Shown here one piece after another: positions 11,280-22,651 of a DNA stretch of 64,000 bases. The notes below the pieces were generated by a model that had not been told where the DNA came from, did not search any database, and saw only the letters and a list, made by a program, of their open reading frames with translations. A program made the position numbers and the translations under genes. Origin of the DNA: Neospora caninum Liverpool. Lineage: Eukaryota; Apicomplexa; Conoidasida; Eucoccidiorida; Sarcocystidae. The stretch is taken from the NCBI RefSeq assembly GCF_000208865.1, contig NC_018387.1:868001-932000 (forward strand), written 5' to 3'. Positions within the stretch are counted from its first letter, which is position 1. The number at the start of each line of letters is the position of its first letter.

Positions 11280-13139
11280 CGCAGGCTGCCGTTTCGCGTC
11301 TTCCTGTCCCTTCGATGTCGACTCGGAGACTCCATGGAAGCACACTCGCATAGGCAGGTCGAGCGCAGAAGCTTCAGAACACAGCCGTCCCGTGCCATCT
11401 TGCTGCAGGCTCGGTATTTGATAATTGTATACAGATGCATAAACATGTGTATAAAAGTGGTGGTATGTAGTACACGGAGTGCTAGACGAATTCGTCGAAA
11501 CCTAGATCTGACCGTTTCGGCACCTCGTCCGTGGTTTTGTACAGATGCATGTCCGTATGTCCCCATATCCCACGTAACTGCCTCCTCTCTGCTTTACGAA
11601 AAGCCCTACTCGCCTCTGAATCTTCCGCTGCGCGTGTCAGAGCCACGGATATCATGCGTGCCGTCATACCTACACACATATGCTGTGCAAGTGGGGCCAC
11701 ATGTGCCCTGTAGTTAGATGAGAGGATTTGTACGTTTGCGCGTCGAAAGCATGTGCACACATAGGCATGGCAGCTGTGACGAAAGATCTGTCGCGTGAAG
11801 CCTTTACACTAATTAACTGAGTTAAATAATACAGGGTGAACTGTAAATATCTGTTGCTGCGGTTCTATCGCAAACCGGGGTTGCTTTGGAGCGGTCGTGC
11901 GCATTCCGTGGACGTGAAGTGCCTCGTGGAATAATTGGGACACAACGCGCTTCGACGTAACACCGCTAGAAGGGACTTCGAAAGGAGAGCACGCGATTCT
12001 CCTTCTCTTTAGCCAAGGTTTCTGTGTAATAGCGGTCCGGTACAGAACGCATTCCCCGCTCATACCATGTTCCTATCTGACGCACAAAGGAGGACTGCCT
12101 GGGCCGTTCGTTTTTGTCAGCAGAAGACAACTGGACAATACCGTTTACTTACACTGTACGGTGACATTAAAGGAGACGTATCAAGAGGCACAACGTTTCC
12201 GTCAGCGCTGAGGACTGCGCGTAATTGAATATTCTCTCTGCCGATCTATACGTATAGAGCCACCGATTTGCTTCTGTTCGTCTATGCATTTTTGCTGGTA
12301 CATCCACGCTTTTAGACAAGTGTTTTTGTAGTTCTACCGACCAAACGAAAAATCTGGAACCTGCATTTCCAAAGATCACCGGCTCTCTGTCAGTCGCTCC
12401 CTGTCTGTTCGTCTACGACTTCCGACCCTTCCATGACACCGTGCACAGAAGAACAGAGTTCAAGGGAGAACGCGGGTAACTTGCTCAGACAAACTGTTAC
12501 CCGCGATGAGGGGTTAGGCCCCACATCGGGCGAACTCAGATCCATGGCGACCCCGTCACTGGACGGGTTCGACACCTCCCGCAGGCAAATGCTAACGTTG
12601 GAAGATTTTAAACGCCCAAAGGTTACAAGGCGCGGCACAAAACGCTCGGACTTCTTCCCCACACACACACTGGGACACTTCACACCCATACAGATGTCGT
12701 TGTCCATCTTTCCGCCACCATTCGCGCCACAGGGCTCCAAACAGTGGCTGTTCTCTGCCCGATGGACGAAACAACTCGCCAGTTGTTCGGCCTGTTTCGC
12801 TGCGAAAAGAACACACCTGAATCGAGTTGTAAAGCGTCGTCCCTTCTCTCAGGGGCTCTTTCTCACTCTGCACGACACTGCAGCCCGCGCTCGTCGTTCC
12901 ATCCCTCTGCACAGATCCTCATTCACGTGGTTGGCAACACATCCGAAATGTTCGTCCACCCGAAATGTTCGTCCTCGACGCTGCTTCATTCCCAAGCGAT
13001 CAACACCCGCCTTGACCCACTCCTAGCGCACGCGACACGTGCCTTCCGTCCTCCGTTTTCTTTGCTGTTCCGTCGTTCCTGCTTTTGCAATGCCTCCCCT
13101 GTTTCCGGCCCTACACTCGTTGCCTCCGTGCTTCTCCTT
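11280..13139. other. Convergent intergenic region
   Basis: Lies between the 3' end of the UBA-PUB gene and the 3' end of the pseudouridine synthase gene and should hold both 3' UTRs. Short frames on both strands show no domain or signal sequence. Confidence 0.55.
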
Positions 13140-16100
13140 TTAATCCCTCGCAGGCTCGCGCGCCGGCGACGTGCCCAGCGAGGGGGAAAACGCGTCGATT
13201 TCGTGTTTGTCCTGAGCAGACGCGATCAATTCTTCCCCTCCTTTCTCCCACAACTCCAGTTCCTCTTGCTGGGTGGCATCACGTACTCCCGCCCATTCCG
13301 GTGGACTGTCTAACTCGAAAATCAACTCCTCAGTCGCTCGATCCCTCGGTTTTAACGGATCGATCATGGTCAATCGAAAGAGCTGGACGCCCAGCGATGC
13401 ACACATCCCGGTCTGCTCGTCGAGTCCGGTCGGATGCGTTTGCGACAGTGTTTCAGGCGACAAAAAGAGACGGCCTTCTCGGTTTTCCACGAACGGAGAG
13501 AACGGTGACGCGGGCAAAGGAGCATCGACCGGAAGCGTTGCAATCGGCCCTCTCGCGATATCGCTCAAGCTCGACTGAAGTGGGAAACACGCGGTGGATA
13601 AAGGCGCCGCCAATGAATCTCTCGCTCCACACTGAGAAGTGTGTTTACGCGCGTGGTGATGTGCCTCGGCGCTCTGTTCCCCCTGACACTCTCGATCTCT
13701 CCGCGAAAGTCCACCACACCGTCGAGCCTCTTGATCCTGACCTGAACGAGCACATCATTCCAAACAAGAAACGCAGCTGGGGGAAGGCGCCAAACTGAAG
13801 ACAGACGAGCCAACATGATCGTTGCCGTAGACAGCTGAACCCCCCCTGTATAGGTGTCCTTCAATTGCCACTGGAAAGCAAGAAAAAGCCCGGAGGAGCG
13901 CATCGGCGGACGAGACGAACAAGAAACCTTTCTGTCTCTCTGCGGGAGCGACCTCCGTGCCTCTGGGAAACGGGAAATGAGTGACGACGATGTGCGGGGC
14001 AGAGGCCGCGCTGTCCATCCCGAGAGTGTCTACTTGCCGCCGCATCGCCGTTCGAACACAATTAAGGGAACAACTGGACCTGAGATTCAAGAATAGCCGT
14101 ATATAGCTACGAACAGCCGACTATATACATATATATACACATATATATCCGTTAGGGGAACATGTACGTACAAGATATGGGTATAAGTTTAAATACGTAC
14201 GGTGACCCGTCGCACTCGGGTACCGCGCGTTCTTTTTGAGAGAAACAGTGGGGGACGCGTGCACTTACCGTCTTTATTTGCGGAATGTACGCTTGCATTT
14301 TCGCTGCACTTGCTCGAAACGGACGCCGGAAAACCCGTTTCCTTTTGAAAAGGACGCGAGATCGAGAAGGGAAACATATCCTCCTGAGGGTCATAGGCGA
14401 GAAGACCGTCCACGCTGGTCAGAGGAGGAAGGTGTCCAGGCGGCTCCACCTTCACTTCGGGCTGAAGGAAACGCCTCCCGCGTTTTCCCAGCTGTTCTGC
14501 GCCTCCCGACGTTGACACGTTTCCCTTCGTGCTCCCATCATCTCTGGGGACAGAGACAGACAGTCGTTCTGCACTGGAGTTTGAGTCCGTCGAAGGCGCC
14601 AACCCTTCGAGAGAGACTGCACGGCCTACGGCATCTTCGTCAGGCCCCAGACAGTGTCCCGCCGACCTCCGAAGATTTCCAGCGTCGTCGTCCGCAGGCG
14701 TACCAGCGAGACACGGAGAAGGCGACAATCGCCCTGCGCGATCCTCTCCGTCAGAATCCTCCAGGCCAAACGGATCCGCGGGCAGGCCGCGAGACGCGCA
14801 CAAGGCGCGCCCTCCCTCCCCGATCTGCTCCGGGTCTCGTGCGAGAGACAAAGACGAGACGAGAACTTTGCGCCTGAAGTCCGTCGAGAATGCCGGGTGG
14901 TAGAGCGCGTCGTTGACGACCGGACACCCCGCTTCACTAAAGTGAACCTGCGCAACAACAAATACGGACAGAGCCACGCTTTCGACGCACGCGGCGCCTT
15001 GAACGAGAGACACAGATGCTCCGCGACAATCCAGCGCCTCGCAGAACACCTTCTCGCCTTTCGCCACAAGGTCAGGGGTTGTGATGAAAACGAGAAGACA
15101 CCGCGCTTCGCCGACTGCAGTCGGCGCTGCACGGGACAAGGCCATGCGGCATTCTCCCCAGGAGCGCAATGCCCGTCCTGCACAGAGGGTGAGAAAGGCG
15201 AGCGTGCGCGATTTCTCCCAGCGTTTCTTTCATTCCCCTGAGGCGGCTGACTCGCCCTTACCCTTATCTGATGCGACCTCGGCGGCTCTTGCGTTTGCAC
15301 GCGGTAGAGCCCGAGAAGACGGACTCTGCCGTCAAGCAATCTCGCACGCCATATGGACAGAAGCTGAAAGCTTGTTCGCGCAAGACAGCTGCCAGTCTGG
15401 AGAGAAGAGCACGAAGCGCCGACAGGCCGCAGCGACGGCAACAGACGCCTGTCAAAGTGAGGGCGGTACTCTTCGGACGCGGCGCACTTCGGCAGCAGGT
15501 CGTGGTGGTCAGACAGGATCGCCGAGGAAGAGGAAGCGAAAAAAGAAGAGTGCGCGAGAGCGTTCTGGAGAAAAAACCGCAGGCACAAGAAGCCACCGGC
15601 AAAAAGAGACTGAACACAAACGCGCCGCCGCTACTCACCAGAAGAAGCGTGTTGTCTCGTAGGACCACTGCGTCAAACAAAAGGCGATGGAGGCGGTCGG
15701 AAAGAGTTGGGGACTTCTCACCAGCGACAGAGAGCACCATTTGAAGTGGGGGAAGGGGAAAAAACGGGACTGTATCAGAGACGACCGAGGCCGCTCTTCA
15801 TCCAGCAGAAAGACGCACACAGATACATTTTAGTCTGCCGTGAAGCCGCCGGTAAGTGGTGAGGGACGGTCGGACTCAAAACACACGCGTGGCGTTCCGT
15901 GCGCTTTGCGTGGAGGCCCCAGATTCTCCGACTCGCTCACATCTCTGCCGAAACGCGACCAGAAGAGCTAACCTGCATGATCCCTGACTCTCCTGTTGCG
16001 TCTCCTGAGAAAAGGAAAGTCCAAAACCTAGTGCCTCTGCCTTACTTGCGAGAGAACTGCCGACAAGCTGTGGGGGATGAACGACCCATCCAGGAGCTGA

Positions 16101-16583
16101 AGAATTTCGCGACGCTTCAAGTCTGCGATAGGCCCTTCTCGATCTCCAGACGAGCAAGCCCGCAAGGGGAAGCGAGAGGCAGCTTCATCCTTTTGGAGAC
16201 ACTCTGTCCCTTCCTCGTCGCTCGCGCGACGCGACCACGCCTTCTGAATCGCTCGGAGAAGACGGCTGAAGAAACCAAAAAGAGAGACACAAGAAGATAG
16301 GTTGAACGGCTCAGAATCGCACAGAGTGTCCGGGGAAATTCCAGGAAATCACACCTGCAAACGCGTGCAGTCCCATGCAGATATGCGGAATCGCTCTGCC
16401 TCTCGGTCGTGTTCTGTCCCTCTCATTCCCCCACACGCGTATGGGAAGAGACAGACGGTCGCTGGCGGAGACACTCTGAAAAAACGGGCACCAGTCCGCT
16501 AAGCTTCTCACTGAAGAGCGGCCCAATCAAATGCCCGCCCCCTACCGCGCCGCCTCCATACACACATAATCTATATATATACA

Positions 16584-16619
<36 letters not shown>

Positions 16620-18409
16620 TACATCCCTGGAAGGAGAATGGTCGTGGACGACTGCCTCTCAATATGCGGGAGCGGTGGCGCAGAGTGGTACTCCCGCGGA
16701 TGTCCCGCGGATGTCGGCTCAAGCCTTTGCCCTTCCCGGGCTGTCCCGCCAACGCAGAAGCGTGTGCGTACACAAACGCATACATGCACCCATATACATA
16801 TGCACACCTCATATACATATATATATATATATACATATGCTGTTGATATGTGTTTTTTTTATATGCACGCGTAGATATGTCTATGCATGATATTCGAGAG
16901 AATGGGACTCGGCTTCTGCTTATTTGCGCCGTTTTGAGAGTTGGTTGGAATTCCCGCCTTCTTCACTAAGCGAGGTAGAGCCGCTCCCTCGCCTGGCGAC
17001 GTCACGGAAACGTGCGGCCGAAAAAACGTGCACAAAGCACTCGGTTTCCCTTCTCCCCCCCCCCACCCCCCCTTATCCGTACTCGGTAGGTGTTTCCAGA
17101 TGGTTCACTTCAGGGACGTCTCTGAGTCTCAACTTGGCGTGTCTCGCAGAAATGCATGTCTTCAGTTTTCCCTGTCTGCACAGTTCTCCTGTTCGCGCGT
17201 CCCAGAGGCGAAGACAGCCCCGGACTTCCGTCGAAGCAGGCAAGGTGAAGCCTTTTGTTTCGAGAGAAGCGACAGGAGCGCGAGAGAGATTCGTCCGCTC
17301 CCCTCTCTTGTGCGATGTCACTTCCTGTTTCGTCCCCTCTGTTGGTGGCTCGGCTTTCAGTCGGCCTGTGTCTTCCTTGTTCCATTTTGTGTCCCCCCAG
17401 TTTGTCTCCTTCGCGTCTGCGTCTCCTCTCGCTTGAAGGCGGTCTTCTTTTGCGCTTCGACCTGCTGTCTCTTTCTCTTGACTGCCTGCTGAAAAGCCTC
17501 GCGTTCCCCGCTCTCCCTCTAGCCTCTCGCTTCGCCGTTCGTCTTGCGCGTCCTCGCTGTTGCCCCGCGTCCCATCTCTCCTCGCCGCCGGCGCTTTTCC
17601 GCGCCCCGCACTCGCCCGCTCTTGCGCGACAGAGAGATGCCCGCAGGCTGAAGCGCGCGACTGCACGCGCGGGTCCGTTGCCGCGCGCGCCGCATGCGAA
17701 AAAGCCAAGATCCGTTCAATCGGCGACCAGCGCCACCGGAGAGGAAACGCGAACCGGGGCAGGGCGGCTGTCCACTCAGGCGCGCCGCCTTCGTCTCCCC
17801 TCTGCGCCTCGCCGTCTTCACACTGGCTTCTGCTCCTCTTTCGTCTTCCCACCGAACGCGAGATCTCAGCAGAAGGCGAAGAAAGGGATGAAGTGGATGC
17901 TGAAGGGGAAGAACCGGAGGCGGAAGAAAAAAAAATCGACGCCTGCGCATCCGGCAAGTGTTCCAGGGAGACCGGGGAGGATTTGGCAGCCGAAGGGAAC
18001 GAGGCGGGAAGTACGGCTGTCCTACGTGGAACGGCGAAGTCCTCAGCAGCCGGCGCCGCGATGGACAAATCCGCTAACACTCGAAAATGCCTGCAAATGC
18101 TGCCGTCGAGCAGCAGGCCTCCTGGCAGAGCAAACCAAGCAACCGAAACGCCGACAACTCTGTCGCGGTGACTTCGCCTCCCACGCACGCAATCCAAAAA
18201 AACGCCGAAACAAACAAACCACATAACGTTCTCCTCACGACAAAAGCCACCACAAAAACCACCGCAGGGTAAGAGAAAAACCCAGAATCGCCCCCCTCCC
18301 CTGTCCAGATAAACATGTATCCGTCTCCCTCTACGTCTAACTACATGATAATATCTATCCATATTGATCAAGTGATCTACCCATCTATCTATAAACAATA
18401 GATAAACAG

Positions 18410-18449
<40 letters not shown>

Positions 18450-20315
18450 ATGTGTGTATATGTGTGTGTATGTGTGCGTATGCGTTTGTGTGTGTGTATG
18501 TGTATGTGTGTGTATGTGTATGTGTGTGTACGTGTGTGTATGTGTATGAACAGTCCGTATTCATGCACAAAACTGCATCGATGTTCTGGATTTTGCGGAA
18601 GACGGGTGCGTCGCGAGAGTTACACGAAGAACAGCACTTGTTTCGAGAAGAAAAAGAACGAGGCAGAATGGGAACGGAGCGCAACTCGCGACGCTCTGCG
18701 TCTCTTGCTGCCCAGGCACTTTCTGGCCCCCTTTCGAGAGATCTTTGTGTGACCTTCGCGCGGCAGCAGCAAACGTGAGACCGCGCTTCATGGCCGGCTC
18801 GGAGAAGAAACACTTTCGCCTCCACTTTAAACCTTCGGCAGCCCCTCCTTGCCAAAGTTCCGTTTCTCAGACCAGGGAGATTTACCACGCAGCTGTGCGG
18901 GTGAGCGATCTGTATTGGGGGTTCGGAACTCGTTTTCCCCAGACCTAACGTGATCTCCTCTTTCCTAGTACCTGGACCGTCGAGAACAGAACTTCCACAG
19001 AAGCACGCCTGTGCACGCGCGCCGGCGTGCTGAAAAGAGATTTCTCTCGCTCTGTGATGTGTACATGCGTGCAGAGATTTACGCGTGCGCCTCTATCCAA
19101 GGACGTTTCAACCACGACACTGAACTTACGTAGGTGCCGATTCATTGCGTCGTCTGTTGCCACGAGGAGAAGGCCCTGAGCGTCTGCGTCGAGCTGCATG
19201 GGAAAGAAGATGCCTTTCGTTTCCTCTTGTTCCTCCATTTCGCCTTCCACTGCTTCTCGCAGTTCTTTGCCGAGAAGCGTCGCCCCCTTTCCCCGTCCAC
19301 GCCGAGGCGCGCAGGCTCCTCTCTCCTCCCAGAAGCCGGTTTGAATTGCGCATGCACGCGAAACGATTGCAGCGTCCAAGAGCGGTTGGAGCGCCGCGCG
19401 AACAGAAGGCCTGCCGTTCGCCGCCTCGAGGGCCCAGCCAGGAGGCTTGGCGATCACGCACCAACGATCGGCGAGGGAATTGTGAACGAAGCGCAGCACG
19501 GCGCCTGCCGCGCCCGTTCGAGGCAAATAGCGCCGATCTTCGCACCGAAACAAAAGCGAGGAAGCAGACAGAGAGGACGGAGAAGAAGATGGAGAAGATG
19601 AAGCGGGAGAAGAAGAGGGAGAGGAAGAAGAGAGAGAAGAAGAGAAAGGGGAAGAAGAGACAGAGGAAGAAGAGGGGGAAGACGACAGAGGAGATGGAGA
19701 AGAAGACGGAAAAGGAGAGGAAGCAGACGGAGCAGAAGGAGACGCAGAAGAAGGAGACGGAGAAGAAGGAGACGGAGAAGAGGAAATGCATGTGGCATTG
19801 TGGATGAGGCGCAGACGGGGACGAAGGTCATGGCTGGTGACCCCTGTCGGAGGTACATCAGACCAACTGGCAGCAGAGGGGAGGGAAGAACGCGAAGACG
19901 AGGGCGACAGAGAAGACAGAGAGGCAAGGAGAGAGAGAGGGGAATACGCACAGGAGGAGGAATACGCACAGGCGACAGGAGGGAGGCGCCGCGTCGGGCG
20001 TGCCCGCGTTCTCCGTTCCGACCAGAGGAAAGGCGCAGCAGCGACCGAGGGCGAGAACTCAAAACAGAGAGACGAAGAGAGACACACATCAGCGGCCTGA
20101 GCCAGGCAAAGTCGGGAGGGAGGAGAAGCGAGAGATTGCGGAAGACAGGACGCGTCAGCGGGAGAAGGAGCGGGGGAAGAAAACGACGTGTGGGAGCGGA
20201 GGGAAGCGAGAGAGCGCGGGACTGCGTTAGAGAGGAAAGTGAGCCTGCCTTCTTTCCGAAGAGAGAAGGCAGCGGCCGGGGAAGGCGCTCTCATGCTGGC
20301 ACGGCGAATCCACAT
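13140..20315 (-). CDS. RluA-family RNA pseudouridine synthase (model incomplete)
   Basis: RluA-type enzymes isomerise uridine to pseudouridine in RNA. The exon 19130-20315 (ATG at 20315) encodes a leader, a Ser/Pro low-complexity stretch (about residues 178-254), the motif AKPPGW near 289-294 and the catalytic segment MQLDADAQGLLLVA with the presumed catalytic Asp376. An exon ending at 15262 finishes in SHQIR and splices in phase 0 to 14269-14947, which begins VHFSEAGCPVVNDALYHP; together they restore the family HQIRVH...G.PVVgD.lY signature. The last coding block ends at 13140 with QLFRLTMIDP and ELIFELDSPPEW, like the C-terminal strands of the fold. Exons 16046-16265 (LKRREILQLLDG) and one ending at 15639 look coding, but I could not phase the whole middle or the join into the last exon. 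Upstream, a strong donor (GTGAGTAAAG, about 20440-20450) suggests a further 5' exon. Compartment unknown. Confidence 0.7.
16046..16265 (-). CDS. Internal exon of the pseudouridine synthase gene
   Basis: A 73-codon open block between a pyrimidine-rich ttcttcag acceptor and a gtaagg donor. It reads RLLRAIQKAWSRR, a charged middle, then LKRREILQLLDG. It lies in an insert between the catalytic-Asp exon and the HQIR exon, so it is probably a lineage-specific insertion in the synthase, or less likely a separate gene. The preceding exon should end in phase 2; I did not identify it with confidence. Confidence 0.5.
16587..16616. repeat. (AT)n microsatellite
   Basis: Uninterrupted AT dinucleotide run of about 30 bases between GCAT and GTTTAC, in an intron of the pseudouridine synthase gene. 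Confidence 0.9.
18413..18548. repeat. Compound (TA)n-(TG)n microsatellite
   Basis: A TA run (18413-18440) passes directly into about 100 bases of interrupted TG/TATG repeat. It lies inside the pseudouridine synthase transcription unit, in presumed intron. Long purine-pyrimidine alternation of this sort can adopt Z-form DNA; that is general knowledge and nothing here demonstrates it. Confidence 0.9.
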
Positions 20316-22054
20316 GACAAAGAGGAACTCGCGCGAAAAAGCGGATGCTCGACGGAGGAACGAGAGGAGACGATGGAGGGGACAGAGTCTTGAGTTGGTC
20401 TGCGAACTGCCTCAGGCCGACCTCAATCGCACTTTACTCACCCGCTGCCTCGCGTTTTTTGGTCTTTTTGTGCCCCGGTCCCGGCCAGAGCTGCGACTGG
20501 AACCTTCCCACGACAGCCGAGAAACCCATTCTGTTCACTTGCGAGATCGTCGTGTTTGGGACCCACGCGGGGCCGAGCCATAGAAGCGAAGCGCACCGGC
20601 GGCGCGACCGGCGGGGGGAATCCATGCAGGCACGACGCCACACTCTCAGGCCCTCGTTCTCCACGGAAGAGTTGTTCCCTCTCACTGCATGCCACGTCGA
20701 GGGACTCGAGCGAAGACAACATTCCACTTGTTTTCTCTCGTCGTCCCTCGGGATTTTCACGCTTCACTCCGTAGGCACCTTCGGCCTCCCGCGTTTCGCC
20801 CCGGGTCCCTGATCTGCGTAAGGCGGGCCGAGTTAGGCTTCTGTACGTTTGCGTGCGCTTGCCTCCCCGAAAAGTTCGCTCTTTCTTTCGCAAAAGACGC
20901 GGCGGGGAAAGCGACGGCTGTCGTTTCGCTCTCAACAGGATCTGGATTGGACCCGGGAGGCGGTCTGCCGTGCGTCTCTCTGGTGACCCGCTCCGCGAGA
21001 AACCAAGCGCTGACCGCGCCTCCCCTAAACGGCGTGGAAGTACAGAAAGGAACACTTTTCCCCGGTGCGTTTTTCTCCTCCAAAAAACGGGCGTCACTAA
21101 GCGCGCGCGTCGGCGGCGTCTGTGCTGTGAATGCGTTCTGCAAAAATGTTAGACCGCTGCGGTCTAGCTACGAAAATGTGAGAGTTGACATCTGGACGAC
21201 GCCTTTGCGTGCCCGAGGCGGGCGAACGGAGATGACGTTGTGTCCCATTTCAGAAACATTTTTTCCACAAAAAGTTCCTCAGAGGAGGGAGGGGACGGGG
21301 GAGAGCGCTGTCTCATCGGGACTTGGGAAGTTTTGCTCGACTTCGGATTTCCCATACCACGCGCGCGGAGGGAAATCGAGAGACACACAGCGCCGATACA
21401 TCGACAAAAAGACTCGGCGCTCCGGAAATCTACGAAAAGAAGCTGGAGAAAAACGCATGCGTTTGTGTCGGCGCAAACTCGGCGTCGCTCTCATCTACGG
21501 CCCACGCTGCTGCGCTGTTGCATAGTCGCTTCGCGCATCCATGAGAAACGCCTTTTTCTCCGTTTTTCAACCTCGAAGTACAAGATTTTTTGGTTCCTCG
21601 AAGTCTTGTCACTTCTCGTGAGTTTTTCCGCGCCGCTGGACGCCTCGCCGTCCATTTCGGCGCAATTCTTGCGGTTTCTTGTTTCTTGTCCTGTGCCCGG
21701 TATTCCCGATTTTTTTTGCCGTCGTCTCGCATGTTTCGCAGTTACGGAGTTCTCGTTCCTCCCGCCACTTGGAATTCCCCGTCTGAACCAACCGCTTTTC
21801 CTCGTTTCCATTCTTTTTTCTCGCTGGTTCTGCGTCTCGGGCGGCTGGGAGCGCCCCACTGTTTTTACCTGTCTGAGAGGCGCCGTCGTGGGTCGCTTCG
21901 TCTTACGTTCATCAAGTAAGTTTACATTCTCCAATGTTTCCGTCCCTCCGCGTTGTTCGTCGCGTTTTTTCTTTAATGCCAAACCTGGCCGCTGGGAACT
22001 CTGGTTTTCCCGCAGTTCCGTGTCGAGTGTGTTTTCCACCTTTCGTCCGTGAAA
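20316..22054. other. Divergent promoter region, synthase / STEEP1-like gene
   Basis: About 1.7 kb separates the 5' end of the pseudouridine synthase coding block from the STEEP1-like start. A probable 5' exon of the synthase lies in its left part, bounded by a strong minus-strand donor near 20440-20450. The right part is pyrimidine-rich and probably 5' UTR of the STEEP1-like gene. Long frames here overlap on both strands and show no domain. Confidence 0.5.
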
Positions 22055-22651
22055 ATGCCGATCAATCCCGAAGGCGGCTTCGAGACGGAGTTGGAGCGCG
22101 ATCTCAGGATCAACCGGAAGCGTTACGCGTCTCGGGTGTACACGAACGCGAACAAGTTTCTTCTTGACGAGAAGTTTCGCGTTTTCCACTGCAAACGGTG
22201 CACCAGCCACGTGCTGATCACGGACGCGGATGTCGACGCAGCGCCGCGACGCCGCACGGACAACGCGCCTGTGTTCTGCCCCGACAAGAACCTCGTGAAG
22301 CTGCGGACGAAGCCGATCGCAGAGCCCGTCAAAGTGAAGAGGCTGAAGGGACTCGAGACGCAGTACTTGCATGCGTGCGCAGAGTGCGGCCAGCACGTGG
22401 CGTACCAGTCGGTGCCTCACGACAAGGGACAGAGCGTTCCGTTCGTCTACATCATTGAAACGGCTGTGATCTTCCCGAAAAAGGCCTTCAAACCTCGACT
22501 AAGATGCCGCGTTTGCGGATTCATTCCGCGAAACGAGCAACACTTTGAGGACCACAAGCGCGAGAGAGGACACTGGGACCAAGACAGCGGAAACTTCCCG
22601 GCGACGGAAGAGCCGAACGACGCTCCCCTCAACCCAATCATTGTCGGGTAA
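22055..22651 (+). CDS. STEEP1/CXorf56-like zinc protein with C-terminal C2H2 finger
   Basis: Intronless, 198 aa. The ATG at 22055 is the first in frame and has A at -3. Two CxxC knuckles (Cys46/Cys49 and Cys108/Cys111) flank a basic segment and the phrase RLKGLETQYLHACAECG, which matches the layout of human STEEP1 (CXCxx...RPEGIERQY..KCAKCG...YQSQP). The YQSVP and FVYIIETAV stretches also fit that family. A further finger follows: Cys151-x2-Cys154-x12-His167-x5-His173, classic C2H2 spacing, which the human protein as I know it lacks. STEEP1 helps STING leave the ER in animals; no cGAS-STING pathway is known in apicomplexans, so the role here must be older or different. The upstream neighbour is divergent and the downstream one convergent. 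Confidence 0.75.
   Translation: MPINPEGGFETELERDLRINRKRYASRVYTNANKFLLDEKFRVFHCKRCTSHVLITDADVDAAPRRRTDNAPVFCPDKNLVKLRTKPIAEPVKVKRLKGLETQYLHACAECGQHVAYQSVPHDKGQSVPFVYIIETAVIFPKKAFKPRLRCRVCGFIPRNEQHFEDHKRERGHWDQDSGNFPATEEPNDAPLNPIIVG

Noticed and set aside
16655..16745. tRNA-like segment (an A-box-like TGGCGCAGAGTGG within GC-rich sequence).
   Set aside because: The acceptor stem pairs imperfectly, the B-box is poor and no clean cloverleaf forms; it lies inside a synthase intron.
19560..19800. Lys/Glu-rich open frame on the plus strand.
   Set aside because: It is the reverse of the Ser/Pro-rich coding stretch of the pseudouridine synthase exon.
21240..22052. Plus-strand frame of 270 codons upstream of the STEEP1-like gene.
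   Set aside because: Low-complexity pyrimidine-rich sequence, ends just before the real ATG, and overlaps an equally long minus frame; more likely 5' UTR.
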